Shown here: in pieces, positions 1 through 7,646 of the stretch
Layout: each line of letters opens with the position of its first letter
Position numbering within the stretch: position 1 is the stretch's first letter
DNA from: Candidatus Sumerlaeota bacterium
GTDB taxonomy: Bacteria; Sumerlaeota; Sumerlaeia; UBA8349
Length of the DNA: 44,115 bases
Assembly (NCBI GenBank): GCA_016931035.1
Contig: JAFGFN010000092.1
Span: 1-44,115, forward strand
Direction: 5' to 3'
Translations under genes and position numbers: made by a program
Notes under the pieces: model-generated
The model's input: only the letters and a program-made list of their open reading frames with translations
What the model was told of the DNA's origin: nothing
The model's database searches: none

Positions 1-2
1 GC

Positions 3-59
3 CTGGCGGTATTCAACGGCGAGTGGGACGAATACTGGAAAACCGCAAAAGCGGCCTGA
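3..59 (+). CDS. 3' end of an unidentified gene (partial)
   Basis: The reading frame beginning at base 3 is open from the window edge to TGA at 57-59 and encodes a C-terminus reading LAVFNGEWDEYWKTAKAA. The hydrophobic-then-charged composition and the position directly upstream of xseB in the same direction suggest a true gene end, but only 18 residues are visible. The family cannot be identified. It does not resemble the usual IspA or XseA C-terminus. Confidence 0.35.
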   Translation: MAVFNGEWDEYWKTAKAA

Positions 60-185
60 GCCTTTTCGAGATGGTGGGTTGCACCCGACCTCGAATGGGG
101 AGCGACTATTTCGTTGCATTGGGGCCGGGGCGGTGCCAGAATGTTCCCTTGGAGCAACCTCGGCGCGACCTCGTGGAAGGCTTTC

Positions 186-467
186 ATGGCCAAGACCAAG
201 TCCTTCGAGCAGGATCTCAAGTCGTTGGAGAAGATCGTGGAGAAGCTCGAGGCGGGCAACGTCTCGCTCGACGAGGCGCTCGACCTGTTCCAGAAGGGAC
301 GCCATCTGACCCGTCAGTGCGAGGGGCGGCTCAAAGAGGTGGAACTCAAGATCCAGGAACTCCTGGAAGAGGAAGAAGGCGATCTTTCGACTGTAAACTT
401 CGAATCGGACGAGGCGGAAGATTCCGCGGACGAATCCTCGGATGAGTCCGACGCGTCCGGAGAATAG
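186..467 (+). CDS. xseB: Exodeoxyribonuclease VII small subunit
   Basis: XseB is the small subunit of exonuclease VII and works with XseA to degrade single-stranded DNA into acid-soluble oligonucleotides. The 93-residue product carries the family core: an F-E-x-x-L-x-x-L-E-x-I-V-x-x-L-E-x-G helix (residues 7-24), the S-L-D-E-A-L segment, and a second helix with C-E-x-x-L. The ATG at 186 was chosen over an upstream in-frame ATG at 114 because the family core begins right after MAKTK and an AAGG-type ribosome site lies about 6 nt upstream. The tail after about residue 65 is very acidic and low in complexity (D/E/S). dxs follows 43 bp downstream; an xseB-dxs arrangement is common in bacteria, often with ispA between, which is absent here. 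xseA is not in the window. Confidence 0.93.
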   Translation: MAKTKSFEQDLKSLEKIVEKLEAGNVSLDEALDLFQKGRHLTRQCEGRLKEVELKIQELLEEEEGDLSTVNFESDEAEDSADESSDESDASGE

Positions 468-510
468 GAAGGAGAGCCGGGACGGGCGTCCCGGCGCTCC
501 CAGGCAGACG

Positions 511-2469
511 ATGACTCAAGTTTCGTGGTTGGACCGGATCCACTCGCCCGAGGATTTGCGGGCGTTGCCTTTCGATGCGCTGACCGAATTGGCGAGCGAG
601 ATTCGCCAGGTGGTCGCCGAGACGTGTTCGCGCAACGGCGGGCATTTCGCGCCTTCTCTCGGGGTGGTGGAGTTGACTATCGCGCTCCATTGCGTGATGG
701 ACACGCCGCGCGACAAGTTGATTTGGGACGTCGGCCACCAGTGCTATCCCCACAAGATGCTGACGGGTCGCGCCCGGCGTTTCCACACGCTCCGCCAGCC
801 CGGCGGCATCAGCGGTTTTCCCCGACGCGACGAGAGTCCCTACGATGCGTTCGGCGTCGGCCACGCGAGCACGGCGATCTCGGCGGCGCTCGGGATGGCC
901 TTGGCGCGCGACGCGAACGGCGAGGACTACCGCGTCATCGCGGTGTGCGGCGACGGAGCGATGAGCGGGGGGCTTTGCTACGAGGCGCTGAACAACGTCG
1001 GCTATCTTTCGCCCAACATTCTGATCGTTCTCAACGACAACGAGATGAGCATCGCGCCCCCCATCGGCGCGATGTCGCGCTACTTCAACCAGCTCATCAC
1101 GACCCAGTTCTATAACCGTTCGAAACAGACGGCCAAGGACCTCCTCCAGCGCATGCCCGCCGTGGGTCAAAGGGTCCTGAACATCGGCCACAAGATCGAG
1201 TCGAGCATCAAGAATCTGATCGTGCCGCAAGAGACGATTTTCGAGAAGATGGGCATCCGCTACCTCGGCCCGATCGACGGTCACGACTTGGGCGAGGTCG
1301 TCACCACGCTCAGGCACGTTCGCGATCTCAAGGGCCCGATGCTCCTCCACGTCAAGACGGTCAAGGGCAAAGGGTACGAGTACAGCGAATCGGATCCCGA
1401 GCGGTGGCACAGCGGGTGCGACTTCGAGGTGGAGACGGGCCGCAAGATGGTCGCCGTGGGCGAAGGGGTCTCGGGCCAGCCGCCGACCTATACCGAAGTG
1501 TTTGCCCAGACGCTTGTCCAGGAGGCCGAGAAGGACCGGCGGATCACGGCCATTACGGCGGCCATGCCCGCTGGCACGGGGCTGAGCCTCTTCGCCGACA
1601 AGTTTCCTAAACGCTTCTACGATGTCGGCATCGCCGAGTCGCACGCCGTCTGCTGCGCCGCCGGAATGGCGTGCGAAGGGCTGCGGCCCGTCGTTGCGAT
1701 CTATTCCTCCTTCCTCCAACGCGCGTTCGACCAGATCGTCCACGACGTCGCGCTGCAGAACCTGCCGGTCACGTTCGCGATCGACCGCGCGGGCATCGTG
1801 GGCGACGACGGTCCGACCCACCACGGGGTATTCGATCTCTCCTACCTCCGGATGGTCCCCGGCTTGGTCGTGATGGCGGCGCGAGACGAAGCCGAGCTGC
1901 GCCGGATGGTCGTCACCGCCGCGCGCTACGACGGCGGACCGATCGCGTATCGTTATCCGCGCTCGCGCGGAACGGGCGCAACCCTCGACGAGACCCCCGA
2001 ACCGATCGAGATCGGCCGCGGCGAGGTCTTGTACGAATCCGCTCGCCGAAGCGGACGCCCGAGCGTCGCGATCTTGTCGATCGGCACGATGTCGGCGAGC
2101 GCGCTCAGCGCGGCGGCGATCCTGGAAAGCAAGGGGATCGCCTGCGCCGTGGCCGACATGCGATTCGTCAAGCCGCTCGATCGGACCCTCCTCAAGCGCC
2201 TGGCCGAGGAGTGCGATCTCGTTGTCACGGTCGAGGAAAACGTCGTCGCGGGCGGATTCGGCTCGGCCGTCAACGAAGCGGTCGGGGCGATGGAAATCGA
2301 GCGGCGCGTTGTCAACCTCGGCCTGCCCGACCGGTGGATCGAACACGGTCGCGTCCCCGACCTCCTCAAATCCTTCGGCCTCGACGCGCGAGGCATCGCG
2401 CGTCACGCGCTCTCCGCTCTCGAATCTCACGCGCAGTCGGTCGCGCACTCCGAGGTCGTCGCGAAGTAA
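511..2469 (+). CDS. dxs: 1-deoxy-D-xylulose-5-phosphate synthase
   Basis: Dxs is a cytosolic thiamine-diphosphate enzyme that condenses pyruvate with glyceraldehyde 3-phosphate, the first step of the MEP isoprenoid pathway. The product has 652 residues, slightly above the usual 620-640. It shows the early D-V-G-H-Q-C-Y-P-H-K motif, G-H-A-S-T-A-I-S, the ThDP/Mg motif G-D-G-A-M-S-G-G followed by N-D-N-E-M-S-I, and the C-terminal transketolase half with G-I-A-E-S-H-A-V and D-R-A-G-I-V-G-D-D-G-P-T-H-H-G. The ATG at 511 is preferred. An in-frame start at 442 would overlap xseB and add an uncharacteristic R/G/P-rich leader. A 203-bp gap containing a probable Pho box follows before phoB. Confidence 0.97.
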   Translation: MTQVSWLDRIHSPEDLRALPFDALTELASEIRQVVAETCSRNGGHFAPSLGVVELTIALHCVMDTPRDKLIWDVGHQCYPHKMLTGRARRFHTLRQPGGISGFPRRDESPYDAFGVGHASTAISAALGMALARDANGEDYRVIAVCGDGAMSGGLCYEALNNVGYLSPNILIVLNDNEMSIAPPIGAMSRYFNQLITTQFYNRSKQTAKDLLQRMPAVGQRVLNIGHKIESSIKNLIVPQETIFEKMGIRYLGPIDGHDLGEVVTTLRHVRDLKGPMLLHVKTVKGKGYEYSESDPERWHSGCDFEVETGRKMVAVGEGVSGQPPTYTEVFAQTLVQEAEKDRRITAITAAMPAGTGLSLFADKFPKRFYDVGIAESHAVCCAAGMACEGLRPVVAIYSSFLQRAFDQIVHDVALQNLPVTFAIDRAGIVGDDGPTHHGVFDLSYLRMVPGLVVMAARDEAELRRMVVTAARYDGGPIAYRYPRSRGTGATLDETPEPIEIGRGEVLYESARRSGRPSVAILSIGTMSASALSAAAILESKGIACAVADMRFVKPLDRTLLKRLAEECDLVVTVEENVVAGGFGSAVNEAVGAMEIERRVVNLGLPDRWIEHGRVPDLLKSFGLDARGIARHALSALESHAQSVAHSEVVAK

Positions 2470-2519
2470 CACCCTGAGAAGAACAAATCGCCGATCCGCG
2501 CGCCTTGCCTTCGCGCCGA

Positions 2520-2541
2520 CTCACGGTTTTCTAACAAACCG
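2520..2541 (+). promoter_or_regulatory. Candidate Pho box upstream of phoB
   Basis: Two units in direct repeat with an 11-bp period, CTCACGGTTTT then CTAACAAACCG, lie about 130 bp before the phoB start. The 11-bp period and the CT-n-AC core match the general PhoB-site design (in E. coli CTGTCAT repeated every 11 bp). The same CTAAC unit recurs before pstS at 5434-5455. A possible -10 element (TATTAC, 2570-2575) lies further downstream than in E. coli Pho promoters, so the promoter geometry is uncertain. Autoregulation of phoBR is inferred. Confidence 0.5.
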
Positions 2542-2672
2542 GGAGTTGCGGCGAGAGGCCTGGGGGGAGTATTACGTTTAGACTAAGGATCGGGATGGAC
2601 CGATCGGTCCGGGAACGCGAGAGGCGAAGTTGCGTGTTTCCGGCCCCAGTATCTCGTAGGTGCGATAGGGCC

Positions 2673-3377
2673 ATGGCGAAGAAGAAGATTCTCATCGTCG
2701 AAGACGACACGGACATCCGCGAGTTGTTGCGCTACAACCTCGTCAAGGCGGGCTACGATGTCCTGTCGGCCGCGACGGGCGAAGAAGGGCTGCGGGCGGC
2801 CCGAGACGAGAGGCCCGACCTCGTGGTTCTCGACTTGATGCTTCCCCAGATCGACGGGTTGGCCGTTTGTCGGCTTCTGAAAGGGGAACCGGCGACCGAG
2901 GATATTCCGATTGTCATGCTGACGGCGAAGGGAGAAGAGTCCGACATCGTTCGCGGGCTCGAGACCGGGGCCGACGATTACGTCACCAAACCGTTCAGTC
3001 CGCGAATTCTTCTGGCTCGCATCAAATCGGTTCTCCGGCGCCGGAGCGGCGCGTCGTCGGTCGACGAGGCCGCGGCGATCCGCGTCCACGGTCTCGCGAT
3101 CGATCCGGGTCGCCACGAGGTGGTCGCCCACGGGAAGAGCGTCGATCTGACGGCGACGGAGTTCCGCATTCTGCATTTCCTGGCGCGCAAGCCGGGCTGG
3201 GTCTTCACGCGTTATCAGATCGTCAACGGCATCCGCGGCGAAGGGTATCCCGTCACGGATCGCTCGGTCGACGTTCAGATTGTAGGCTTGCGCAAGAAGC
3301 TGGGGCCAGCGGCCGAATGCGTCCAGACCGTTCGCGGCGTCGGCTACCGGTTCCGGGAGGATGACGGTGACGCGTAG
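2673..3377 (+). CDS. phoB: Phosphate-regulon response regulator PhoB (OmpR family)
   Basis: This is a two-component response regulator of 234 residues. The receiver domain (1-120) has the acidic pair D11/D12, the phospho-acceptor D54 in V-V-L-D-L-M-L-P, and K106 in the T-K-P-F motif. The OmpR-type winged helix (about 135-230) contains D-L-T-A-T-E-F-R-I-L and the ending V-R-G-V-G-Y-R-F. The ATG at 2673 fits the receiver start MAKKKILIVEDD; an upstream in-frame start at 2595 adds residues atypical of the family. It overlaps phoR by 17 bp, so the two are translationally linked. The pst-phoU operon downstream and the Pho-box repeats support assignment as PhoB rather than a generic OmpR regulator. 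Confidence 0.93.
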   Translation: MAKKKILIVEDDTDIRELLRYNLVKAGYDVLSAATGEEGLRAARDERPDLVVLDLMLPQIDGLAVCRLLKGEPATEDIPIVMLTAKGEESDIVRGLETGADDYVTKPFSPRILLARIKSVLRRRSGASSVDEAAAIRVHGLAIDPGRHEVVAHGKSVDLTATEFRILHFLARKPGWVFTRYQIVNGIRGEGYPVTDRSVDVQIVGLRKKLGPAAECVQTVRGVGYRFREDDGDA

Positions 3378-5151
3378 AACGTTTTTCGGGCAGATCTTCC
3401 CCGCTTTTCTGGCCATCACCCTCCTGGCCGTCGTCGGCGTCACATGGCATGCGACGAGCACTTTGGAACGCTTCTACCATAAGCGAACCCGCGAGGAGTT
3501 GGCGGCGCGAGCCGACCTCGCGCAGGCGCGATTCATGGGAGCGCTCCGCTCGAACGACGACCGAAGGGTGGACATGGTCTGCAACCAGATCGCCTCCGAG
3601 ACTCCGATGCGACTGACGGTCGTTCTGCCCTCGGGTCGGGTTGTGGGAGACTCCGAGGAAGATCCCGCGCGAATGGACAATCACGCCGACCGTCCCGAGA
3701 TCGTGGAGGCCTTACGGGAAGGGCGAGGCAGCTCGGTGCGCTTCAGCGATACGCTGCAGCGCGACATGATGTACGTGACCAAGGCGATACGAGACAACGA
3801 CAAGACCTTGGGCGTGTTGCGCGTCTCGATGTCGCTGGCATTCATCGACCAGGAACTGGGGACCATTCATCGCCGGGTGACCCTGGTCGCTCTCCTGGCG
3901 ACGGCTCTCGTAGCCCTCTCGAGTGTGTGGGTGTCGCGTCCCATCAGCCGATCCTTGGCGAGGCTCAAGACCGGCGCGGAACGCTTCGCGCGGGGAGAAC
4001 TGGGGATCCCGTTGGCCGTGCCCGATTCTTTGGAGATCGGCGCGCTTGCGGAGTCGATGAACCGAATGGCGGCGGAGCTCGACGACCGCATCCAGACCAC
4101 GGTTCGACAACGGAACGAGCTGGAGGCTGTCCTGGCCGGCATGGTCGAAGGCGTTCTTGCGGTCGACGGCGAGGAGAACATTCTCAACCTCAACCAGGCG
4201 GCGGCGCGGCTGTTGGACGTCGACGCCGCGCAATCTCGCCGGAAGCCTCTTCAAGAGGTCGTTCGCAACGTCGAGATACACGAGCTGGTTAGACGCGTCA
4301 TGGACTCGGGGGAACCCGGCGAGACGGAGACCGTGTTCCAGGGCGACCGGGATGCCGTGATCCGCGTTCGGGTCGCGCCGCTTCGGGATGCGAAGAAGGA
4401 GAGCGCCGGCGTTCTGGCGGTGATGAACGATCTGACCGATCTCCGGCATCTGGAGAAGGTGCGGCGCGACTTCGTGGCCAACGTGTCGCACGAGCTCAAG
4501 ACCCCGATCACGTCGATCAAGGGGTACGTCGAAACCTTGCTGGACGGCGCGTCGCATAACGCCGAGGATCTCGATCGGTTTCTCAAGATCATCCACCGCC
4601 AGGTCGACCGGCTCCACGCCATCGTCGACGACCTGCTGGCGCTCTCGCAGATCGAGGAGGACGACCGAAAAGGCCAGGTCCTCCTGGGGAGAGGCGCGCT
4701 CTTACCGGTGATCGAGGGCGCCGTAGGGCTGTGCAAGGCCGCGGCCCTCGAAAAGGACACGGCGATTCACGTCTCTTGTTCGCCGGATATCCAGGCCGAT
4801 ATCGACCCGCATCTCCTGGGCCAGGCTTGCGTGAATCTGATCGACAACGCCGTGAAGTACGGCGAGCCGGGCTCCGAAATCCACGTCGAAGTCGCGACCG
4901 ACAACGGCGAGATCGTCATCCATGTGCGCGACCAGGGGCCCGGCGTTGCCCAAGAGCACCTGGCTCGCGTCTTCGAGCGGTTCTACCGGGTGGACAAGGC
5001 GCGGAGCCGCGAGCTGGGCGGAACGGGTCTAGGGCTCGCCATCGTCAAGCACATCGCCCAAGCCCACGGCGGCCGGGCGACCGTTGAGAGCGAACTCCGG
5101 AAAGGGAGCGTGTTCTCGATACGCCTGCCCCTTCCGCCCGAACAGATGTAA
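3361..5151 (+). CDS. phoR: Phosphate-regulon sensor histidine kinase PhoR
   Basis: This is a membrane sensor kinase of 596 residues that phosphorylates PhoB. An N-terminal membrane segment (about 10-30) is followed by an extracytoplasmic region (about 31-160), a second membrane segment (about 165-185), a HAMP linker (V-S-R-P-I-S-R-S-L-A-R-L), a PAS domain (about 250-360), the HisKA box with H377 in V-S-H-E-L-K-T-P-I-T-S, and an ATPase domain with the N box (N-L-I-D-N-A-V-K-Y), D-Q-G-P-G-V and G-G-T-G-L-G-L-A. The HAMP-PAS-HisKA-HATPase order is typical of PhoR. The start overlaps the end of phoB. A 419-bp repeat-bearing gap separates it from pstS. Confidence 0.94.
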   Translation: MTVTRRTFFGQIFPAFLAITLLAVVGVTWHATSTLERFYHKRTREELAARADLAQARFMGALRSNDDRRVDMVCNQIASETPMRLTVVLPSGRVVGDSEEDPARMDNHADRPEIVEALREGRGSSVRFSDTLQRDMMYVTKAIRDNDKTLGVLRVSMSLAFIDQELGTIHRRVTLVALLATALVALSSVWVSRPISRSLARLKTGAERFARGELGIPLAVPDSLEIGALAESMNRMAAELDDRIQTTVRQRNELEAVLAGMVEGVLAVDGEENILNLNQAAARLLDVDAAQSRRKPLQEVVRNVEIHELVRRVMDSGEPGETETVFQGDRDAVIRVRVAPLRDAKKESAGVLAVMNDLTDLRHLEKVRRDFVANVSHELKTPITSIKGYVETLLDGASHNAEDLDRFLKIIHRQVDRLHAIVDDLLALSQIEEDDRKGQVLLGRGALLPVIEGAVGLCKAAALEKDTAIHVSCSPDIQADIDPHLLGQACVNLIDNAVKYGEPGSEIHVEVATDNGEIVIHVRDQGPGVAQEHLARVFERFYRVDKARSRELGGTGLGLAIVKHIAQAHGGRATVESELRKGSVFSIRLPLPPEQM

Positions 5152-5224
5152 TCCGACCTTCCGACGCAATTGCAAATCCCCGCTCGATATCGTCCAAGGC
5201 GGGTTCCCTGGAGGGGGACAATTT

Positions 5225-5400
5225 GAATAGCCCCGGGTGAAACCCGGGGAACGCCCGTTACCCCCTCTATCCCGACCCCGAAGGGGTCGAACAAATCGTC
5301 GAATCCACACATGTTCGACCCCTTCGGGGTCGTACAAAGATGGACTCCGAATCCCCGGGTTGCACCCGGGGCTATTCGAATTCGGCCCCTTGCGGGGCCG
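5225..5400. repeat. Nested palindromic intergenic repeat element
   Basis: The gap between phoR and pstS (5152-5570) has no gene. It holds a nested inverted repeat. Outer arms at 5225-5250 and 5352-5377 contain GAATAGCCCCGGGT and its complement. Each arm is itself a CCCGGG hairpin. Perfect 21-bp inner arms at 5273-5293 and 5312-5332 contain CGACCCCGAAGGGGTCG. A separate short hairpin, CGGCCCC/GGGGCCG, lies at 5383-5400. No T-tract follows, so a simple terminator is not obvious. It resembles REP-like repeats that could fold into a cruciform or a structured RNA. Confidence 0.75.
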
Positions 5401-5433
5401 CCGATACCGGTCTTTCCCCCCCACTTCGCAGGT

Positions 5434-5487
5434 CTAACCGAATTCTAACAATCCCCTAGTCGTCCTCTAGTCATCGAAGACTATGTT
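5434..5487 (+). promoter_or_regulatory. Pho-box promoter of the pst operon (four 11-bp direct repeats)
   Basis: Four consecutive 11-bp units begin CTAAC, CTAAC, CTAGT, CTAGT at 5434, 5445, 5456 and 5467. The third and fourth units are CTAGTCGTCCT and CTAGTCATCGA. A possible -10 hexamer, TATGTT, is at 5482-5487, close to the last unit as in Pho promoters where PhoB replaces the -35 contact. The array is 84 bp before the pstS start. The 11-bp phasing, the position before pst, and the similar pair before phoB together support PhoB binding; the consensus differs from that of E. coli. Confidence 0.65.
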
Positions 5488-5570
5488 CATCGCCAAGAGA
5501 AGATCGTAGTAGGCCTCAAGGCGCCGGGGAACATGCGCGCCAGAGGGAATCCGAAAGGAGAGACAAAAGG

Positions 5571-6428
5571 ATGACATGCGAACTCCGTATGGGGAGGATT
5601 CGGGCGCTGATGTGTGGATTGTGCGTCGCGTGGGTGTTCGCGATGGGACCCGCCGGTGTTCGTGCGAATGACGAGAACCGGATCACGGTGGATGGGTCCA
5701 CGACAGTGGGACCCATCGCCAAGGCGTTCGCCGAATACGCCATGTCCAAGAACCCCGGGTTGAACGTGGTTGTGAGCGAGTCGGGAAGCGGTAACGGGGC
5801 GAAGAGCCTGATCAACGGAGCGTGCGACGTGGCCGACATGTCGCGCTTCATGAAGCCGACCGAGTTCTCGGCGGCGGTCGAGAAGGGGGTCATGCCGGTG
5901 GCGCACGTCGTCGCGATGGACGGGCTGGCCGTCATCGTCCACCCGGCGAACCCGGTGAGCGATCTCACCCTGGAACAGATCCACGATATCTACGTCGGGA
6001 AGATCGTCAACTGGAAGGAAGTCGGCGGTCCCGACGCGAACATCGTGAAGATCAGCCGCGACACCAACAGCGGTACGTACGAGACGTTCGAGACGATCGT
6101 TATGGCGAAGGACAAGATGACGGGCGACGTCGAGTACGTCGGAAGCAACGGGGCCGTGCGCCAGCGCGTGATGGGTACCCAGACGGCCATCGGATACGTT
6201 GGCCTGGGCTTTGTCAGCGAGGTCAAGGCGTTGCGCGTCAACGGCGTCGAACCCGACGACGAGACCGTGGCCAGCGGGCGCTATCCGATCACCCGTCCCC
6301 TTTTCATGTTCACGAACGGGTATCCGAAGCTGGGGAGCCATCTCCACGCCTTCGTGACGCTGTACCTGACCGAGAAGGGCCAGGAAATCGTCGAGAGCAT
6401 CGGGTTCGTGCCCGTCACGAACTACTGA
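5571..6428 (+). CDS. pstS: Periplasmic phosphate-binding protein PstS
   Basis: PstS is the substrate-binding component of the high-affinity phosphate ABC importer. The 285-residue product begins with a signal peptide (hydrophobic stretch about 12-28, likely cut after V-R-A), then the mature start D-G-S-T-T-V-G-P-I-A-K-A-F. Ligand-site segments S-G-S-G-N-G, D-V-A-D-M-S-R and S-R-D-T-N-S-G-T-Y-E-T-F match the PBP-like family. It is the first gene of pstSCAB-phoU, 48 bp before pstC, and sits directly downstream of the four-unit Pho box. The ribosome site GAAAGGAG is about 12 nt upstream. The C-terminus G-F-V-P-V is typical of the family. Confidence 0.96.
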   Translation: MTCELRMGRIRALMCGLCVAWVFAMGPAGVRANDENRITVDGSTTVGPIAKAFAEYAMSKNPGLNVVVSESGSGNGAKSLINGACDVADMSRFMKPTEFSAAVEKGVMPVAHVVAMDGLAVIVHPANPVSDLTLEQIHDIYVGKIVNWKEVGGPDANIVKISRDTNSGTYETFETIVMAKDKMTGDVEYVGSNGAVRQRVMGTQTAIGYVGLGFVSEVKALRVNGVEPDDETVASGRYPITRPLFMFTNGYPKLGSHLHAFVTLYLTEKGQEIVESIGFVPVTNY

Positions 6429-6476
6429 GCGGCCGGGCGGTGCGGACTGACCCACCTGGCCGAAAGGAAGCAATGA

Positions 6477-7634
6477 ATGGCATCCGCGGCGGAGACTCCT
6501 AAGGGTCTCGCGAAGAGTGAGTTGTTGATGGGCGCGGGGGCCAGCCGTCTCCAAAAGACGGCGGCCCTCGTCGGTCATGGAGTCTTGTTGACGATCACGT
6601 CGGTTTCCGCACTGGCGGTCCTCTTCATCTTCGTCTTCATCATCCGCGACGCGTTGCCGTTTTTCCGGGCAGAGGGCTTTCGCGAGTTTTTTACCAGCAC
6701 GCGCTGGTACCCGTCTTCCGAAACGGCCGAATTCGGCGCGCTGGCGTTGTTCGTGGGTACGGCTCTCGTCACGGCCGGGGCGGTTTTCCTGGCCGCGCCG
6801 CTAGGTTTGGCCGCGGCGGTCTGTCTCAGCGATGTTCTGCCTTTCTCCCTTCGCCAAGTCGTCAAACCCATCATCGAAGTGCTGGCCGCCATCCCATCCG
6901 TGGCATACGGCTTCTTCGCCCTGGTCGTGCTCGCGCCCATCCTGCAGGACCAAGGGGGAACGCTGATTGCGGTTTGTTTGTGGATCGTGGGTCTTCCTCT
7001 GGGGGCGATCGGCGCCGTGGTGATCGGCGACCTGACGACGGCCGGTCTCTCGGAGCGCCTCCGAGGCAGGGGCCGATTGTTCGTGACGATGCTTCTTCTT
7101 GCGGCTTGCTTCACCGCCCTGTTCGTTCTTTCCGGCAGGCTTAACCACATCGAGATTCTCAGCGGCACGAACGCCCTGAACGTCAGTCTCGTTCTTGCCA
7201 TCATGGCTCTCCCCACGGTCGTGAGCGTGTCCGAGGACGCTTTGACCGCCGTGGGGCGCGAACTGCGCGAAGGGAGCTACTCGCTCGGAGCGACGCGGGC
7301 CGAGACGGTCTTCAAAGTGGCGATTCCCGCGGCGAGCAGCGGCATTCTGGCCGCCGTTCTCCTGGGCGTGATGCGGGCGATCGGCGAAACCATGGTCGTG
7401 TGGATGGCCTCGGGCAACGCCGCCATGGTGCCGCGCCCCTGGTACAACCTGCTCGCCCCGGTGCGAACGCTGACCGCGACCATCGCGGGCGACATGGGCG
7501 AGGCGGATCACGTGACCGGTTCGTCGCGGTACCACGTGCTTTTCGCGCTCGGATTGTGTTTGTTGACGTTCTCGTTCGTCTGCAACCTGGTCAGCGAGTG
7601 GGCCGTCCGGCGGTCGAAGAGAGCGAGAGGATGA
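6477..7634 (+). CDS. pstC: Phosphate ABC transporter permease PstC
   Basis: This inner-membrane permease has 385 residues. The first membrane helix (about 35-58) is followed by the family region with F-F-T-S-T-R-W-Y-P and several helices. The EAA-type cytoplasmic loop lies near R-E-G-S-Y-S-L-G-A-T-R-A-E-T, followed by A-I-G-E-T-M-V-V. An extra hydrophobic segment (about 200-217, L-F-V-T-M-L-L-L-A-A-C-F) before the I-L-S-G-T-N segment makes the protein longer than E. coli PstC (319 aa). An alternative ATG 4 bp upstream is in another frame. It lies 12 bp before pstA. Confidence 0.93.
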   Translation: MASAAETPKGLAKSELLMGAGASRLQKTAALVGHGVLLTITSVSALAVLFIFVFIIRDALPFFRAEGFREFFTSTRWYPSSETAEFGALALFVGTALVTAGAVFLAAPLGLAAAVCLSDVLPFSLRQVVKPIIEVLAAIPSVAYGFFALVVLAPILQDQGGTLIAVCLWIVGLPLGAIGAVVIGDLTTAGLSERLRGRGRLFVTMLLLAACFTALFVLSGRLNHIEILSGTNALNVSLVLAIMALPTVVSVSEDALTAVGRELREGSYSLGATRAETVFKVAIPAASSGILAAVLLGVMRAIGETMVVWMASGNAAMVPRPWYNLLAPVRTLTATIAGDMGEADHVTGSSRYHVLFALGLCLLTFSFVCNLVSEWAVRRSKRARG

Positions 7635-7646
7635 GAGGCCGAGACG

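Noticed and set aside
346..2472. Minus-strand frame of 708 codons antisense to dxs
   Set aside because: It is the shadow of a well-supported gene and shows no recognisable motifs.
5273..5332. Terminator after phoR
   Set aside because: The stems are strong but no T-tract follows on either strand; better described as a repeat.
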